A DNA stretch of 64,000 nucleotides. Source: Owenia fusiformis. Lineage: Eukaryota > Annelida > Polychaeta > Sabellida > Oweniidae. The notes beneath the pieces are model-generated. The model saw nothing but the letters and a program-made list of their open reading frames with translations. It was not told the DNA's origin and did not search any database. Positions 28,801 to 39,658 of the stretch are shown piece by piece. Where the stretch lies: assembly GCA_903813345.2 (NCBI GenBank), contig CAIIXF020000001.1, forward strand, positions 8,836,598 to 8,900,597, read 5' to 3'. Position 1 is the first letter of the stretch; each line of letters begins with the position of its first letter. The position numbers and the translations under genes were made by a program.

Positions 28801-31800
28801 TCACAAAAAACTCTAAAATACTAGAAAATATCTCAAGCCCATGTAATTTTTTGTTCTTTCACTACATTTTCCTTATTTTGGATCAAAACTTGATTATAAA
28901 TGACCAACCATATGTCTATGTTTTCAGAAACTTGGTGTAAATACAACAGAAGACAACAAAGAAGTTGTTGCTAAAAGTGATCTCATCTGCATTGCAGTCA
29001 AACCAAATAACGTCTCCAAAGTCCTAGAGGAGGTGGCGCCGGTAGTCACCACCAAGAACATATTTCTCAGTATAGCTGCTGGGATAAAAATTGGGATGAT
29101 AGAAAAAGTATGTTGAACTTTTTATGTTTTCTTTGTGCTCATGTTTGATTTTCTTGTGTGTGCTTTATTTTGTAATGAGAATGGAATGATTTAGTTCTCT
29201 GATTTGTGAATGAATAAATGCACTACAATTCACTGAATCCTCTTGTGCTAAAATTCTTTTCACACATAGCAAACTATTTTGAACAATATTATATTATAAA
29301 AAGATGTGAAATTCTACCAGAAACTTTTTTGCGTGGATAAATATTGCTAGACTGTTTTGATAAGTCAGAAAGTGATATAGAATCTTTAGCTATGTAGGAA
29401 TATTATTTATTCAAAGTCTAATCAAGACTCAGTTCTTAATGTTCTACTGTATTGTATTTGTAATGTTAATTTCAGCTTTTACCAGAGAAGACACGAGTGA
29501 TTCGTGTAATGCCAAACACACCAGCTTTGGTCCAGTCAGCTGCCTCTGTATTTGCCATGGGATCTTATGCACAGAATGGTGATGGTGATCTTGTTGCGGA
29601 ACTACTCAGTAGTATTGGTAAGTGCCATCATTGCACAGTAAAACCTGTCTTAGTGAACACCTCTCTCAAGTGAACACCTGTCTTTAGTGGACACCCTTCA
29701 TCGACACATACTCTACAGATTTTCATTTCTCTGTAGAGAACACCTACCAACAATGAACATTTTTTCTTCAAAATAATGTTCAATATACACATGTCTTACT
29801 GTACATGTACTTGTAAATCCCCAAATCCCTTTAACTTAAAAGCAATGATTTTATCATGAATGAGGCACCAGGAATAGGTGGGACAGTTAACTCAAACTAT
29901 CATAGCTAGCAAGATTTTTTGTTTAGATTCATAGTTTAAATCAGGATGTTGCAGTATGAGAATTATAGACAAATGGTAATATAGGCATGCAGTAGTCATC
30001 TGTTCTGATGTGACTGTATGTTCTTATGCTATTCTAGGTATATGTGAGGAGGGTAAAGAATCTCTACTAGATGCTGTCACAGGCCTGAGTGGCAGTGGTC
30101 CAGCATATGTAAGTACGTTATAAGGCTAAAGTATTCTGAGATTCATGTAAAATCAATTAATTATCTTCCAAAGGAGCTGAACCTTTGTCAATGGCCTAAA
30201 GACTCCACAAAAATGATGTTGTAGCAACCTGCAATTTTACAGGGTGTCTGTGGATAAAAATGCTGTTTCACATACTTTTAGTCCCAGTACATGTTCATGG
30301 GAAAAGATGAACTCAATTGATACAGAATTAACAAAGTGCCAACACCAATCTTGTTAGTTTTAGGACACTCTGTGTCTACATTTAATCATTTATACTGTAT
30401 TTTGGGAATTACAGGCATTTGCCGCGATTGAGTCAATGGCAGATGGAGGAGTAAAAATGGGACTACCAAGAGACTTGGCACAAAAGCTTGCAGCGCAGAC
30501 CATGCTTGTGAGTTTGGACACATATTGTTTATAAAAAATGTGAAATGGTTTATGCATCAATTAGTTTAAACTATTAATTGAAAAGTTGAAAAAGAGATGG
30601 TATGAAATAATATCACTACTTCTTTATGTATCAAGCATATAAAAAACAGGTGGTCCATATTGTGAAAATCAGCTCAAAATTTCAGAAAAGGAAGTTGATT
30701 ATTTGATTGCCAGTACTTGTCTAAGGTTCTGAAAGACTTCATTATAATAGACCAATCCAGTAAATCATGCCATCTATTGGTTATGATGTCATTCTTACAA
30801 TTTCAGTGCAGAAATAGGATTATTAAAATATTAGTTAGTGAGGTAGCACCGAAAAATGTACCCGCTTCTGAACAAATTGAAATTACTTGTTTCTTATGTA
30901 TTTTTATGTGATACTTCAGAAAATTTTTGTCTGATGCGCCGTATCCGGGGCGAAAGTTGTCAAAATTGGGTTTTTGACCCTAAAAAGGAAAATTACAGGG
31001 GGTACATTATCATCATTGAATAATTCATTCAGTTGGTCTTCAATCATCATAATAATTTTATCGAGAGTTGATGAGATCATTTTTAGGTAGTATGCAAAGT
31101 TTCAATGGTCTGTCACTCGTGGTTGCCATGGAAACCACAATTTTTGCTGAGAAAATCCTTAATTTTGGTAAAACCTGTACCTGTACATAATATAGAATGT
31201 GGATTATTTTTCAAATCAACAGATATCAGAACATTTTAGCATTTTCAAAATTACAAGGGCAGTCCAAACATTTATCTAAATATAAAGGATATTGCAATTA
31301 ACTTAACTGGGGAGTGTCAAAGACCATACAATTACATAAGTGATCAAAAGTGGGCGTCGCCCTTATCATAGTAGATGATTGCCATTCTCTTAAAATACAG
31401 AGTTTTACTTGACTTTTGAGATATATTTATAATGATGTTCTTCGGTTATATTAAATATGAAGCATTTTTGGTAAATAATGTACATGTAAGTGTTATACTT
31501 ATTGCATTGGGGAGGGGGTAGATGGGGGGGGGTGTAACAGAATTGGAAGAGGGCAAAGCTAATCACCCTTAAGTATAAATCTCATCTACATAGTTCTGGA
31601 TTTCATAGGGTTCATCTTCTGGGTCTTCTTCACATTCATCTGAATATATAGGATATTATAATTCTGCATCATTGGTAAGTATAAAGACCATAGAATTACT
31701 CAAGTGATCAAAAGTGGGCGTCGCCCTTATAGATTCATTCTCTATAAATACAGAGTCTAAGTTGACTTTTGAGATACATTTACATTACAACTTCTTTGAT

Positions 31801-34800
31801 TAAACTTAATTTCAAGCATTTCTGGTTAGTAATGCACATCTAATTGTAATAGTTCTTGCCTGGGGGAGGATGGGGGAGAGTAGTAACAGAATTGGGAGGG
31901 GGCAGAGGTAATCAGCCTTAAGTATAAATCTCATCTGCATAGTTCTGGATTTCATGGGGTACATCGTCTGGGTCTTCTTCATATTCATCTCAATATATGG
32001 GATATGACAATTTACAGGATTTGTCAAACACCATACAATTACATATTTATAAACGATCAAAAGGAGTGTCACCCTAACAATAGTAGATGATTGGTTCTTT
32101 GTATAAATACAAAATTGAACTTGACTTTTGAGATACATTCATAGTTATACTGAACTCCTGTTATTATAATTTATGTCAAGCATTTCTGGTAAATACATCT
32201 GTGTAAGTATTATAGTTTTTACATTTGGGCAGGGGTGAGTAGTAACAGAATTAGAATGTGTAGATCTAATCTGCCTTTAAGTATAAATCTCATCTTTTTA
32301 ATTCTGGATTTCATAGGGTACATTTTCTGGGGTTTTCTGATTCATCTCCTGGTGTTGCTATATCACCAATCTCTTGTATGAGAATATCAGTCAATACCCA
32401 CTGGAAAGATATGGAGCCATTTAGTTTCCATTCAAGTCCATCTGGTGGTTCACTACGAGGATTTGCAATATGGGCCATACAGACAATAAGTGCTTTATAT
32501 GGATGAGATGGTTACAACAATCAGACAGTCATTCATTAGACCAACTTAGGAAAATTATCTAGAGATGAGATGAGTGTGACACCCATAATGACCTTGGAAA
32601 GGCACAAATAGCAAGTATAGACGAAGACATAAAGATGACAAAAACCGCAATCAAAGACTTTCTTGATCCATTTACCATTGACGATGAAGGTCATCTCTAC
32701 GGTGTATCATAAGGAGAATCTGTGCCAAATGATGTCGCTGCAGATCTCATCTAATTTTAGTCAAAAGGGGAAATTGCATGAAGAGATGCCATCTGAGATT
32801 AGTTGAAAAAAAGATTTTATGATCTAATAAAACATATGAAATTGAAAACTATAGCAGCAAACTACAGCAGCAACAGTGACAGTGACAGTAAAAAAGTACT
32901 CAGAACAAGCTTATACAAATACATTCTGAATGAAACATCTTTGAACAGCTTCGTTCTGCTTAAGAACATAAAATTAGCCTAGAATGTCTCCTGCAGTTCC
33001 TATTGAGCCCTGTGCCTTGGGCTCTAGGAACACTGACTGGACTTCTTGCAAGAACAGAGAAACGCATCCCTATGCATGAACATGTACCCACAAGTGCCAA
33101 AGGGAAAGGACCAAAATTTGTAATAGAACCCAGCAAGAAAAAGAAAACTTCTAAATGTATACAAGTCATAAGGAAAACAAACCCCAACTATCCCAAACCA
33201 TAATTCAACTTGAAAGGTAGTTTTGTTTCTGGATCTGGCGGAGACTGTTTCAAGATTCTACAATTGCAGATTGATTCGTTTTTGTATGTGATAATTACAT
33301 CAAAAATTCTATAAAGGAACCTGAAAGAGGGGAGGGACACCTTGCCCTATTTAAGGTAGAAAAACACGAGTCCCTAAAGATTGGAATTAGTTCTTGTATG
33401 ATGATGAAAACAAAAAGCAAATACAGCAAAGTGTGCTGCTGGATATTTGAGTTGGAAACAAATGAAGACTGATGTCAGTGGTATTTCCTCCAATATAGAC
33501 CCTGACATATATGGGCACCCATATATGCAGCCTTCCTAGCACTCCACACATTCACAGATGAAGTGCCATGCAGAAGGGGCAATAGCACCTTTTTAAAAGG
33601 CAAAGGTGGAGCGCCATATAGATACACTCAACTGAATGACTCTCAAATCTGAAAGTGTAGTGGTATATTCTCCCACATGATATTGTTAATATATTAACAT
33701 CGGGAGGTTTATGAAAATGATCAGCCTATGATATTAATACTTAAGACTGACTGGCCATTGGCTCTGCCCCCTCCCATTTCTGCTACTACCCCCCTTGCCC
33801 CCCACAGGGAATAAATATTACAATACTAAATGTAATCAAAGAAGTTTTAATATAAAAAATAAATCTTGAAGTCAAGTTAAACTCCATATTCATAGAGAAT
33901 GAATTATCTACTATTGTTAGAGCAACACCCACTTTTGATCACTTATGTAATTGTATGGTCTTTGACACTTACCAATCATGTAAATTGAAATATCCCATAT
34001 ATTGAGATGAAGAAGACCCAGAAGTGAAGAAGACCCACAAGATGCACCCCTTGAAATCCAGAACTAAATAAATGAGATTTACATTTAAGGCTTATTAGCT
34101 CTGCCCATTTCCAATTCTGTTACTCCCCCCCCCCTCCTCCACCCCCAGACAATAACTATTACAATTAGATGTACATATATAACTTACCAGAAATGCTTGA
34201 CATTAAGTATAAATCAAAGGTGTTTTTAAGTAAATGTACTTCAAAAGTCAAGTTAAACTCTGTATTTATAGAGAATGAACCATATACTATGATTAGGGCG
34301 ACGCCCACTTTTGATCACATGTGTAATTCTATGGTCTTTGACACTTACCAACCATGTAAATTTATATCTTATATATTGAGATGAATATTATAAGACCCAG
34401 AAGCTGTACCCTATGAAATCTAGAACCATGTAGATGAGATTTACACTTAAGGCTGATAAGCTCTGCCCCCTCCCAATTCTGTTACTACCCCCCCCCCCTC
34501 CCCCCTGTATCCCCATGCAATAACTATAACACTTAGATGTAAAAATGCTTGATATTAAGTATAACCAAAGAAATTCAATATAAATGTATCTCAAAAGTCA
34601 AGTAAAACTCTGTATTTATAGAGAATGGCAATCAACTACTATTATGAGGGCGACGTCCACTTTTGACCACTTATGTAATTGTATGGTCTTTGACACTTAC
34701 CAGTCATATAAATTGCAATATTCTTTCTCTTTAAACAAATGTTTGGACAGCCCTAGTGATTTTTAGAGTGCTAAAATGTTCTGATATCTGTTGATTTGAA

Positions 34801-35650
34801 AAATAATCTACATTCTATATTATGTACAGGTACAGGTTTTACCAAAATTAAGGATTTTCTCAGCAAAAATTGTGGTTTCCATGGCAACCACGAGTGACAG
34901 ACCATTGAAAGTTTGCATACTACCTTAAAATGATCTCATCAACTCTCAATAAAATCATTATGATGATTGAAGACTAACTGAATGAATTATTCAATGATGT
35001 TAATGTACCCCCTGTAATTTTCCTTTTTAGGGTCAAAAACCCAATTTTGACAACTTTCGCCCCGGATATGGCGCGTCAGACAAAAAATTTCTGAAGTATC
35101 ACATAAAAATACATAAGAAACAAGTGATTTCAATTTGTTCAGAAGCGGGTACATTTTTCGGTGCTACCTCACTACCTATATTGCTTATTTTCAAAAACTT
35201 CTTTCAATTTTGTTTACAAACATTGCTGCTTATAAAGTATGACATCATAAATCTAGCCAATATACCCTAGTTTGGTTCACAAATAGGGGTCAGGATTTAT
35301 TGGAAAGGTCTATTGTAGAAAGGTGATAGCATCAATGGACTGGGGGAATCAGCCCATATATGAATTTGAATATATGAATAAAAAAACCAATTTGTTTGTA
35401 CTTTATACACACATGTAATTCTGGGGATTTGGTGGATTGTATTTAAAAAATATTTTTATATATGTTACAGGGTGCTGCTAAGATGGTCCTTGAATCAGGA
35501 AAACACCCAGGAGAATTAAAAGATGGCGTATGTAGTCCAGCAGGAACAACAATTGCTGCTATGCACAAATTAGAAAAGGCAGGATTCCGGGGTGCTCTAA
35601 TAGATGCTGTCGAGGCTGCCACACTCCGAGCCCGAGAACTGGGAAGTTAA
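19764..35650 (+). CDS. PYCR: Pyrroline-5-carboxylate reductase (PYCR-like), complete, 7 exons
   Basis: Spliced from 19764-19872, 27701-27765, 28928-29107, 29476-29617, 30038-30108, 30415-30507 and 35471-35650 (840 nt, 279 codons plus stop; all introns GT-AG). The enzyme reduces 1-pyrroline-5-carboxylate to proline with NAD(P)H, the last step of proline synthesis. The N-terminus has the Rossmann motif [13 protein letters not shown] (residues about 17-29); the C-terminal helical domain holds [21 protein letters not shown] and the P5CR signature [18 protein letters not shown]. The start is the first ATG of the open first exon; the next ATG, 15 codons on, is an alternative. The length is close to the short PYCR3 type and lacks the C-terminal extension of PYCR1/2. 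No clear mitochondrial presequence is visible, so location is uncertain. Intron 1 (7.8 kb) and intron 6 (5 kb) are swollen by transposons. The family call is firm; the paralogue is not. Confidence 0.95.
20321..20539 (+). pseudogene. Short transposon-type ORF relic (possible HTH N-terminus)
   Basis: A 72-codon open frame from an ATG ends in a stop. Its second half, [20 protein letters not shown] then [10 protein letters not shown], resembles the N-terminal DNA-binding region often seen in transposon-derived proteins of marine invertebrates. The frame breaks where a helix-turn-helix would continue. It lies inside PYCR intron 1 without splice context. I judge it a decayed transposon fragment; the family is uncertain. 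Confidence 0.35.
22531..22710. mobile_element. Palindromic MITE or hairpin
   Basis: AGGTTATTTAATGG at the left end pairs with CCATCAATAACCT at the right. Inner arms GGAATATGGATTTTATTCC and 'AATAAATCCATATTCC' also pair, as do 'AAAATATGATATTGGCC' and 'GGCCAATATCATATTTTC'. Nearly the whole 180 bp can fold into one hairpin. Confidence 0.7.
23025..23106. repeat. Tandem array of CTGATACGGGAT
   Basis: The 12-mer CTGATACGGGAT occurs six times, arranged as three longer units each followed by a T-rich spacer (TTTTTG, TTTTGG). It is a recent short minisatellite. Confidence 0.85.
24560..24760 (+). pseudogene. Mariner transposase relic, central part
   Basis: The HDNAPAH-type motif appears as [13 protein letters not shown] and the PYSPDL-type motif as [12 protein letters not shown]. 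The second occurs immediately before an insertion with an 8-bp duplication. Upstream sequence is too decayed for an intact N-terminus. Confidence 0.8.
24767..26014. mobile_element. Repeat nested in mariner: CCCATCGAAC-ended element with internal tandem units, 8-bp TSD
   Basis: It interrupts the mariner reading frame exactly and is flanked by the 8-bp duplication TTTCTATA (24759-24766 and 26015-26022). Near-terminal inverted ends are CCCATCGAAC (24779) and GTTCGATGGG (about 25973). The interior is a run of roughly 130-bp units around 'AGTGGAGCGATTTTGTTCAT', 'GCATGGCACACTGTCTAATG' and 'GGCGGCCATTTTGAAAAATGG'. One unit (about 25395-25500) is inverted and complements 25081-25180. A second copy lies at about 48131-48758. 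No protein is encoded. Confidence 0.8.
26019..26190 (+). pseudogene. Mariner transposase relic, C-terminal part
   Basis: KGRRF, then a [10 protein letters not shown] stretch and [11 protein letters not shown] match in order the C-terminal landmarks of mariner transposase (GRRF, then SDEEV, then LDGDYVEK). It has an internal stop and directly follows the nested insertion. Confidence 0.65.
26991..27552. mobile_element. Deleted Tc1/mariner-type element with long TIRs
   Basis: Starts CAGGGTGGTAAAAA and ends TTTTTACCACCCTG, with TA on both sides (26989-26990, 27553-27554). Inverted similarity extends about 190 bp in from each end. The middle (about 27210-27330, + strand) still reads [20 protein letters not shown] followed by an E.I..IP.E pattern, typical of the transposase C-terminus. 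Confidence 0.8.
27701..27765 (+). CDS. PYCR: PYCR exon 2
   Basis: 65 nt between TTTGCAG and GTAATT. Encodes [16 protein letters not shown] then LGFIQ, part of the Rossmann fold (second beta strand and the cofactor-discriminating loop region). It joins exon 1 in phase 1 and ends in phase 0. Confidence 0.92.
27999..28546. mobile_element. Foldback MITE in PYCR intron 2
   Basis: GGAGGGAAAGTATCGCAACA at the left is complemented at the right end (about 28525-28545). Inverted matches continue through 'GGCCAATGCATTATCTCCAG' (left) and its complement near 28440-28465. The centre has no recognisable coding sequence. Confidence 0.75.
28928..29107 (+). CDS. PYCR: PYCR exon 3
   Basis: 180 nt, phase 0 at both ends (TTTTCAG and GTATGT). 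Encodes [18 protein letters not shown], then the conserved strand LICIAVKP and [10 protein letters not shown] of the NAD(P)-binding domain. Confidence 0.95.
29476..29617 (+). CDS. PYCR: PYCR exon 4
   Basis: 142 nt from a TTTCAG acceptor to G|GTAAGT. Encodes [20 protein letters not shown], the MPNTP motif lining the active site, and ends in the Gly codon of LLSSIG, split in phase 1. Confidence 0.95.
30038..30108 (+). CDS. PYCR: PYCR exon 5
   Basis: 71 nt, phase 1 to 0. Encodes [10 protein letters not shown] and the diagnostic [13 protein letters not shown], which forms the dimer and substrate region of the helical domain. Confidence 0.95.
30415..30507 (+). CDS. PYCR: PYCR exon 6
   Basis: 93 nt, phase 0 to 0. 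Encodes [20 protein letters not shown] then [11 protein letters not shown], conserved helices of the C-terminal domain. Confidence 0.95.
30838..35172. mobile_element. 4.3-kb foldback element with tandem-repeat arms, in PYCR intron 6
   Basis: The left end GTGAGGTAGCACCGAAAAAT (30838) is complemented at the right end (35172), with TA on both sides (30836-30837, 35173-35174). The arms match inversely for about 500 bp and continue as about three tandem units of roughly 350 bp per arm, each with 'GATCAAAAGTGGGCGTCGCC' or a variant (about 31342, 31706, 32046; inverted near 33925, 34290, 34645). The non-repeated centre (about 32580-33470) holds decayed coding-like sequence. The architecture resembles 4221-9247 but the sequence is different. 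No transposase is recognised. Confidence 0.78.
32590..33205 (+). pseudogene. Decayed ORF fragments in the foldback centre
   Basis: Readable pieces include [20 protein letters not shown] (about 32630-32690), broken by a stop, and [17 protein letters not shown] followed by a KKKKTSK basic run (about 33080-33150). The spacing looks like a coding sequence carried by the element and lost to stops and shifts. A stretch at about 60052-60180 resembles the second piece. I cannot name the protein. Confidence 0.4.
35471..35650 (+). CDS. PYCR: PYCR exon 7 (C-terminus and stop)
   Basis: 180 nt including TAA. Encodes [20 protein letters not shown], the P5CR signature core [18 protein letters not shown], and ends in [13 protein letters not shown]. 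There is no PYCR1-like tail after the RxREL helix. Confidence 0.95.
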   Translation, partial: GAAKMVLESGKHPGELKDGVCSPAGTTIAAMHKLEKAGFRGALIDAVEAATLRARELGS

Positions 35651-38564
35651 ATGTGAGGACCATTGATAATGAACTATAAAACAGATACAGTTTCATACAT
35701 GGTACCAAAGTTGTGATGAATATCATATTGTTTTTTGTTGTATGACATGAATAGTATGTTTCATCTATCTGTTGGATCAAACGTAAAAATTCATTGAAAA
35801 AGGTACATGGTGAAACAGTATCATGTAAGTTCATTTTAATTATGGACTAACACAGTTGACAGTTTATTGCATGAGTTCAGTTACATATATAGATATGCAG
35901 TTACTAACCTAATCCTGAAATACTATGGGACCATATTGAGCAAGAATATTACAGTTGCACCATGAACATTAGAAAAAAAACAATTTAGGAGAACTTATAT
36001 GAAGCCAATGCTTTGTGCAATAGGCAGGGAAACATCTATAACTCCAATAGATGTAATATGTGATATATGTGTCATTCAGAAATTTTGTTATGTAGTAAAA
36101 CTACAACAAAAATGTGGATGATTTCCATCTATTGTCAGAGACTTTAAACACATGTTTTATCTGTTCACAAGAACTAAGAATACTTTTAAACAACTGAATC
36201 ACACCAGAATAGCCTGACAATGGTAAGGTCAGATACTCTTGTCACAAATGGCGGACATAACCGTCGCTTCAACTCTTTAATCACTTGGTCCTAATTTCAT
36301 GGGATTTTATCGTCGCTAATTCTGTGCATGTAAGCTCTTGTGGTGATGTATCATATGAAATCCCAATTTCAATCAAATTTGGTCATGAATCGCCAGAATA
36401 TAGCCTCTTCGATATCGTCAATGACAACAGAATCTGAATTTGATATAATTTACAAAGATGGCATATGGTAATACAGTGTCCGTTGTCCCGTATCTCATTT
36501 TGATCTGTGGTATTTCGATTGGTAGAACATTATTAACTGTACAATGAGTATAAAGACACTTAAATTGATTGTTGTTCCAAAGGAATTCAGTCTAGGTGCT
36601 CTATTAAACATACAGTTCATGAAAATCTAATTGAAGCGACAGTTATGTCTGCCATTTGTAACAACGGTATTTGACTTTACCGTTGTCAGGCTATTCCGGG
36701 GTGTGAATAATACTTTGGTTTTATTCAGATTCAACTGCGTGTATAGTTCATTTAATGTATGTTAATTAGTGGTGCTACTTCCATGAACTATACATAATCA
36801 ACAAAAAATTATATTTTTTTTTAGTATTAGTTATCATTAATTTATTTGCTTCAAACAGTAAAAATGTATATGCTGACATAGAAGATTGAGAGATAACTTC
36901 AAATGAAAGTATAAAAATTCAACAATATGCAACTATGTAAGCATGTTCGCCACCTTAAAGATTTCTTTTAATTTGTTGTAGAATATTTTATGTACAATCT
37001 GATTTCTGATGTTAAACTTAATAAATTATATGTGAATTATTTTAACAAATTGTTCAGAGAATTGAATATTAATTGTTTGAAAGAAATAAACTTATTGCGA
37101 ATGGGTTAAAACATCTAAAAGGAAATAAAAGACATGAAGATAGTTCTTCAGTTTGCACTTATGAATCAGTTGATAAAATGGTAAAGGTTTGGAACATATT
37201 TATAATTGCATCCTCAACCGACTAAAAGGAAAAATCAGCCTAATGTTTGGGAAGACATTATTTACAGATTCTAACATAGAATGATTTTAAAGTGTCTATA
37301 TATTATGCATGTAAGTGCAAAATGGGTAGCCTATCGAACCAATGATTATTTTCAATTTTCCTTTTGTCACTGATTGTTCATGTAATATACAATCTTGTAA
37401 GGCAAGATTATTTGAAGTATATCCAATAAAATTCAAGAACACATTTACTGCAAAAGAGGCCAAGATATTTACACAATGCGGCAAACTACTATTGAAGCTA
37501 TCCTAATTACTCCCCAGTGCTTTTGTCAAAATATTCTGATCCTCTCCCATTCTCTTACCCACTTGGCTACACATACCTTTTATTTCTTAACTACAAAAAT
37601 TGAACATTTGGGCACTTTGCACAGCTCATTTACTGCAAAAAGTATTGCATCTTAATCTTGAGGAATGAAAATATGTAGCCTGTGTTTTGAGAATTCACCA
37701 GCATATCCTTCAAAGTTTCTTTCACAATAAAGGCATTTGCAAATATCATTTACCAATATCATACCACTGTATGTATTATTTAGAAATATAATCACCTTGT
37801 CTGCATTTTTTCCAAATTTTATATCAGCTCAGAAAAGCTTTGAAAGATTCCTGTAACAGTCTTTTTAAAAAAATTTTGGAGAGAATTCATGTTTGTACCA
37901 CTAAATGTATCTACAGATGAATCAGATTAAATAATACTTACAGTGTTTTATCGGTTGTCCTTTCAATAAGTACATTATGCATATGGTATTTCAAATATTT
38001 TATAATACTCTCAATGATCAGAATATTTTGTGGGAAAGTCAATCCTATATGTCCATTTTTGCTAGGCCTACTAATATACACAATGTACAGTAATTTACAA
38101 TATTTTAAGGAAATGAGCATTTAAATTATATACAGCCATATGCCTGCGCAAACATGTAGTTATAAATGGTTAAAACTTGGAATGAGTAAGCAATTTACAC
38201 AAATCTGAATAAGAAAATTGAAATGAAAGTATGCTAGGAGTTAAAGCTATAGTACAACCACCAAAATTAACAATGTACAATTACACGAATACTTGTCATT
38301 CAAAGTAAAAAGTTTTGACATTTTCCCGCCATAAATTGAGTTTAAACTCAAAGGGCCTCTGATTGTCACCCTTGATCTCATACTGCAGATGTGGCGCATT
38401 TAGCCCATTGCATCTTGCTTTGCTCGGCGGGTGCCACACTACAACATCAATGCATTGCTGTATATAGCATATGTATGAAGCATTTGACCTTAAACCACCA
38501 ATATTGTTGTTTAATCAATTGTGGTAAGTATAGTAATTGCTATCCAAGTAGTTTGGGCTTAAAA
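35651..38564. other. Intergenic space between convergent PYCR and sodium channel genes
   Basis: It should hold both 3' UTRs. Candidate poly(A) signals are AATAAA at about 37019 and 37084 (+, for PYCR) and the complement of TTTATT near 37578 (-, for the channel); none is proven. A TIR element lies at 36199-36706. No other exon is recognised. Confidence 0.5.
36199..36706. mobile_element. TIR/MITE element in the PYCR 3' region
   Basis: TCACACCAGAATAGCCTGAC at the left pairs with GTCAGGCTATTCCGGGGTGT at the right, followed inward by matching 'GGCGGACATAACCGTCGCTTC' versus 'GAAGCGACAGTTATGTCTGCC' segments. No convincing target duplication is seen. It may be transcribed within the PYCR 3' UTR. Confidence 0.7.
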
Positions 38565-39658
38565 TCATACTATGAAGTCAGATCCTTTGTTGAGATTATT
38601 AAGGCTATCTACACCACTGTCCAACCCATTGTCTGATGGTGTCGTGGTTGTGTCACTGGCAGCCTCTCTGGTACCATTCTCTATTAAAACCACTACAAGG
38701 TCACTAAGACCTTTTTTGGGTGTACCTGCTGGGGTACCTAAATCATATTTATACTTTCTCCAGAACTTCTGGATCTTCTTTGCAGCATTGATCTCAACCT
38801 GTCGGTTCAACGTAGTGCTTATCTGCTCATACCCTTCTACATCAGGGACTATTACAGGAACATCTTCTATGTTATCTAGCTCAATCTCCCCTGTGCCAAG
38901 ATAGTCCTTTGTTAATGCATCTAGGATGTCCTTGCAGTACACTCTATCCTCTGTACATATTGGAATATTCAGTGTTACCACTTTATAAAAGTTTGGAATG
39001 GGTTTGCGTAAAGGTTCATCTAAAGCATCTACAAAGTCACAGAGCTGATCTAAATGTATAAAGTGAGTGGCTTCTGGGTCAAACTTTTCCCATGTCTCAT
39101 AGTAAAGATCAAAATCCTCGCCAGTTAATCCTTTCTGAACATCCTCAGTTGCTTGGCTGAAATTCTCCAGAATAACAGCAATGTACATATTCACAATTAC
39201 AAGAAAGTTCAAAATAAGATAGCTGAGGAGATAAGCTACAGCCATTCCACGATTTCCACAATTAGGTGGTACACCATCAATTTCCTCTGTTGTACAGTCC
39301 TCTTCGTTTCCGATCCCTTCTAGGATTGAATTCCAACCTGCTGAAGTGGAAATTTGGAATAGAATTACCATCCCATTCCCCATTGTCTGGAAGTTGAATA
39401 TTTCATCAATTCCCGCATGATACTTGACGTGCATGAAAAAGTTCATACCAAATATGGAATATATGAACATAACTAAGAAAAGTAGTAATCCAATGTTGAT
39501 TAAAGCAGGTAAGGATACAAGTAGCGAGAATAATAAAGTCCTTATTCCTTTAGCTCCCTTTACTAGACGCAGGACACGACCTACACGGGCTATACGCACT
39601 ACTCTTAATAATGTTGGGGAGACGAAGTACTTGGCGATTATATCAGCAAGAAACAAAG
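38565..39658 (-). CDS. Nav1: Nav1 last exon: DIV S3 end to C-terminus
   Basis: 1094 nt after an ATTTCAG acceptor. Contains DIV S4 ([20 protein letters not shown], with Arg/Lys every third residue), S5, the pore loop with TSAGW giving the A of DEKA, S6 ([14 protein letters not shown]), an acidic EF-hand-like stretch ([11 protein letters not shown]) and the IQ motif that binds calmodulin in relatives. It ends ...SDFIV-stop, a hydrophobic C-terminus that could act as a class II PDZ ligand (inference). In the DIV pore the residue three after A is Asn, where vertebrate and insect channels have Asp. Confidence 0.95.

Noticed and set aside
32960-33203. Opposite-strand open frames of 75 and 66 codons near 33.0 kb
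   Set aside because: They lie in the centre of a foldback element and are decayed; only fragments look protein-like, so no gene is called beyond the pseudogene note.
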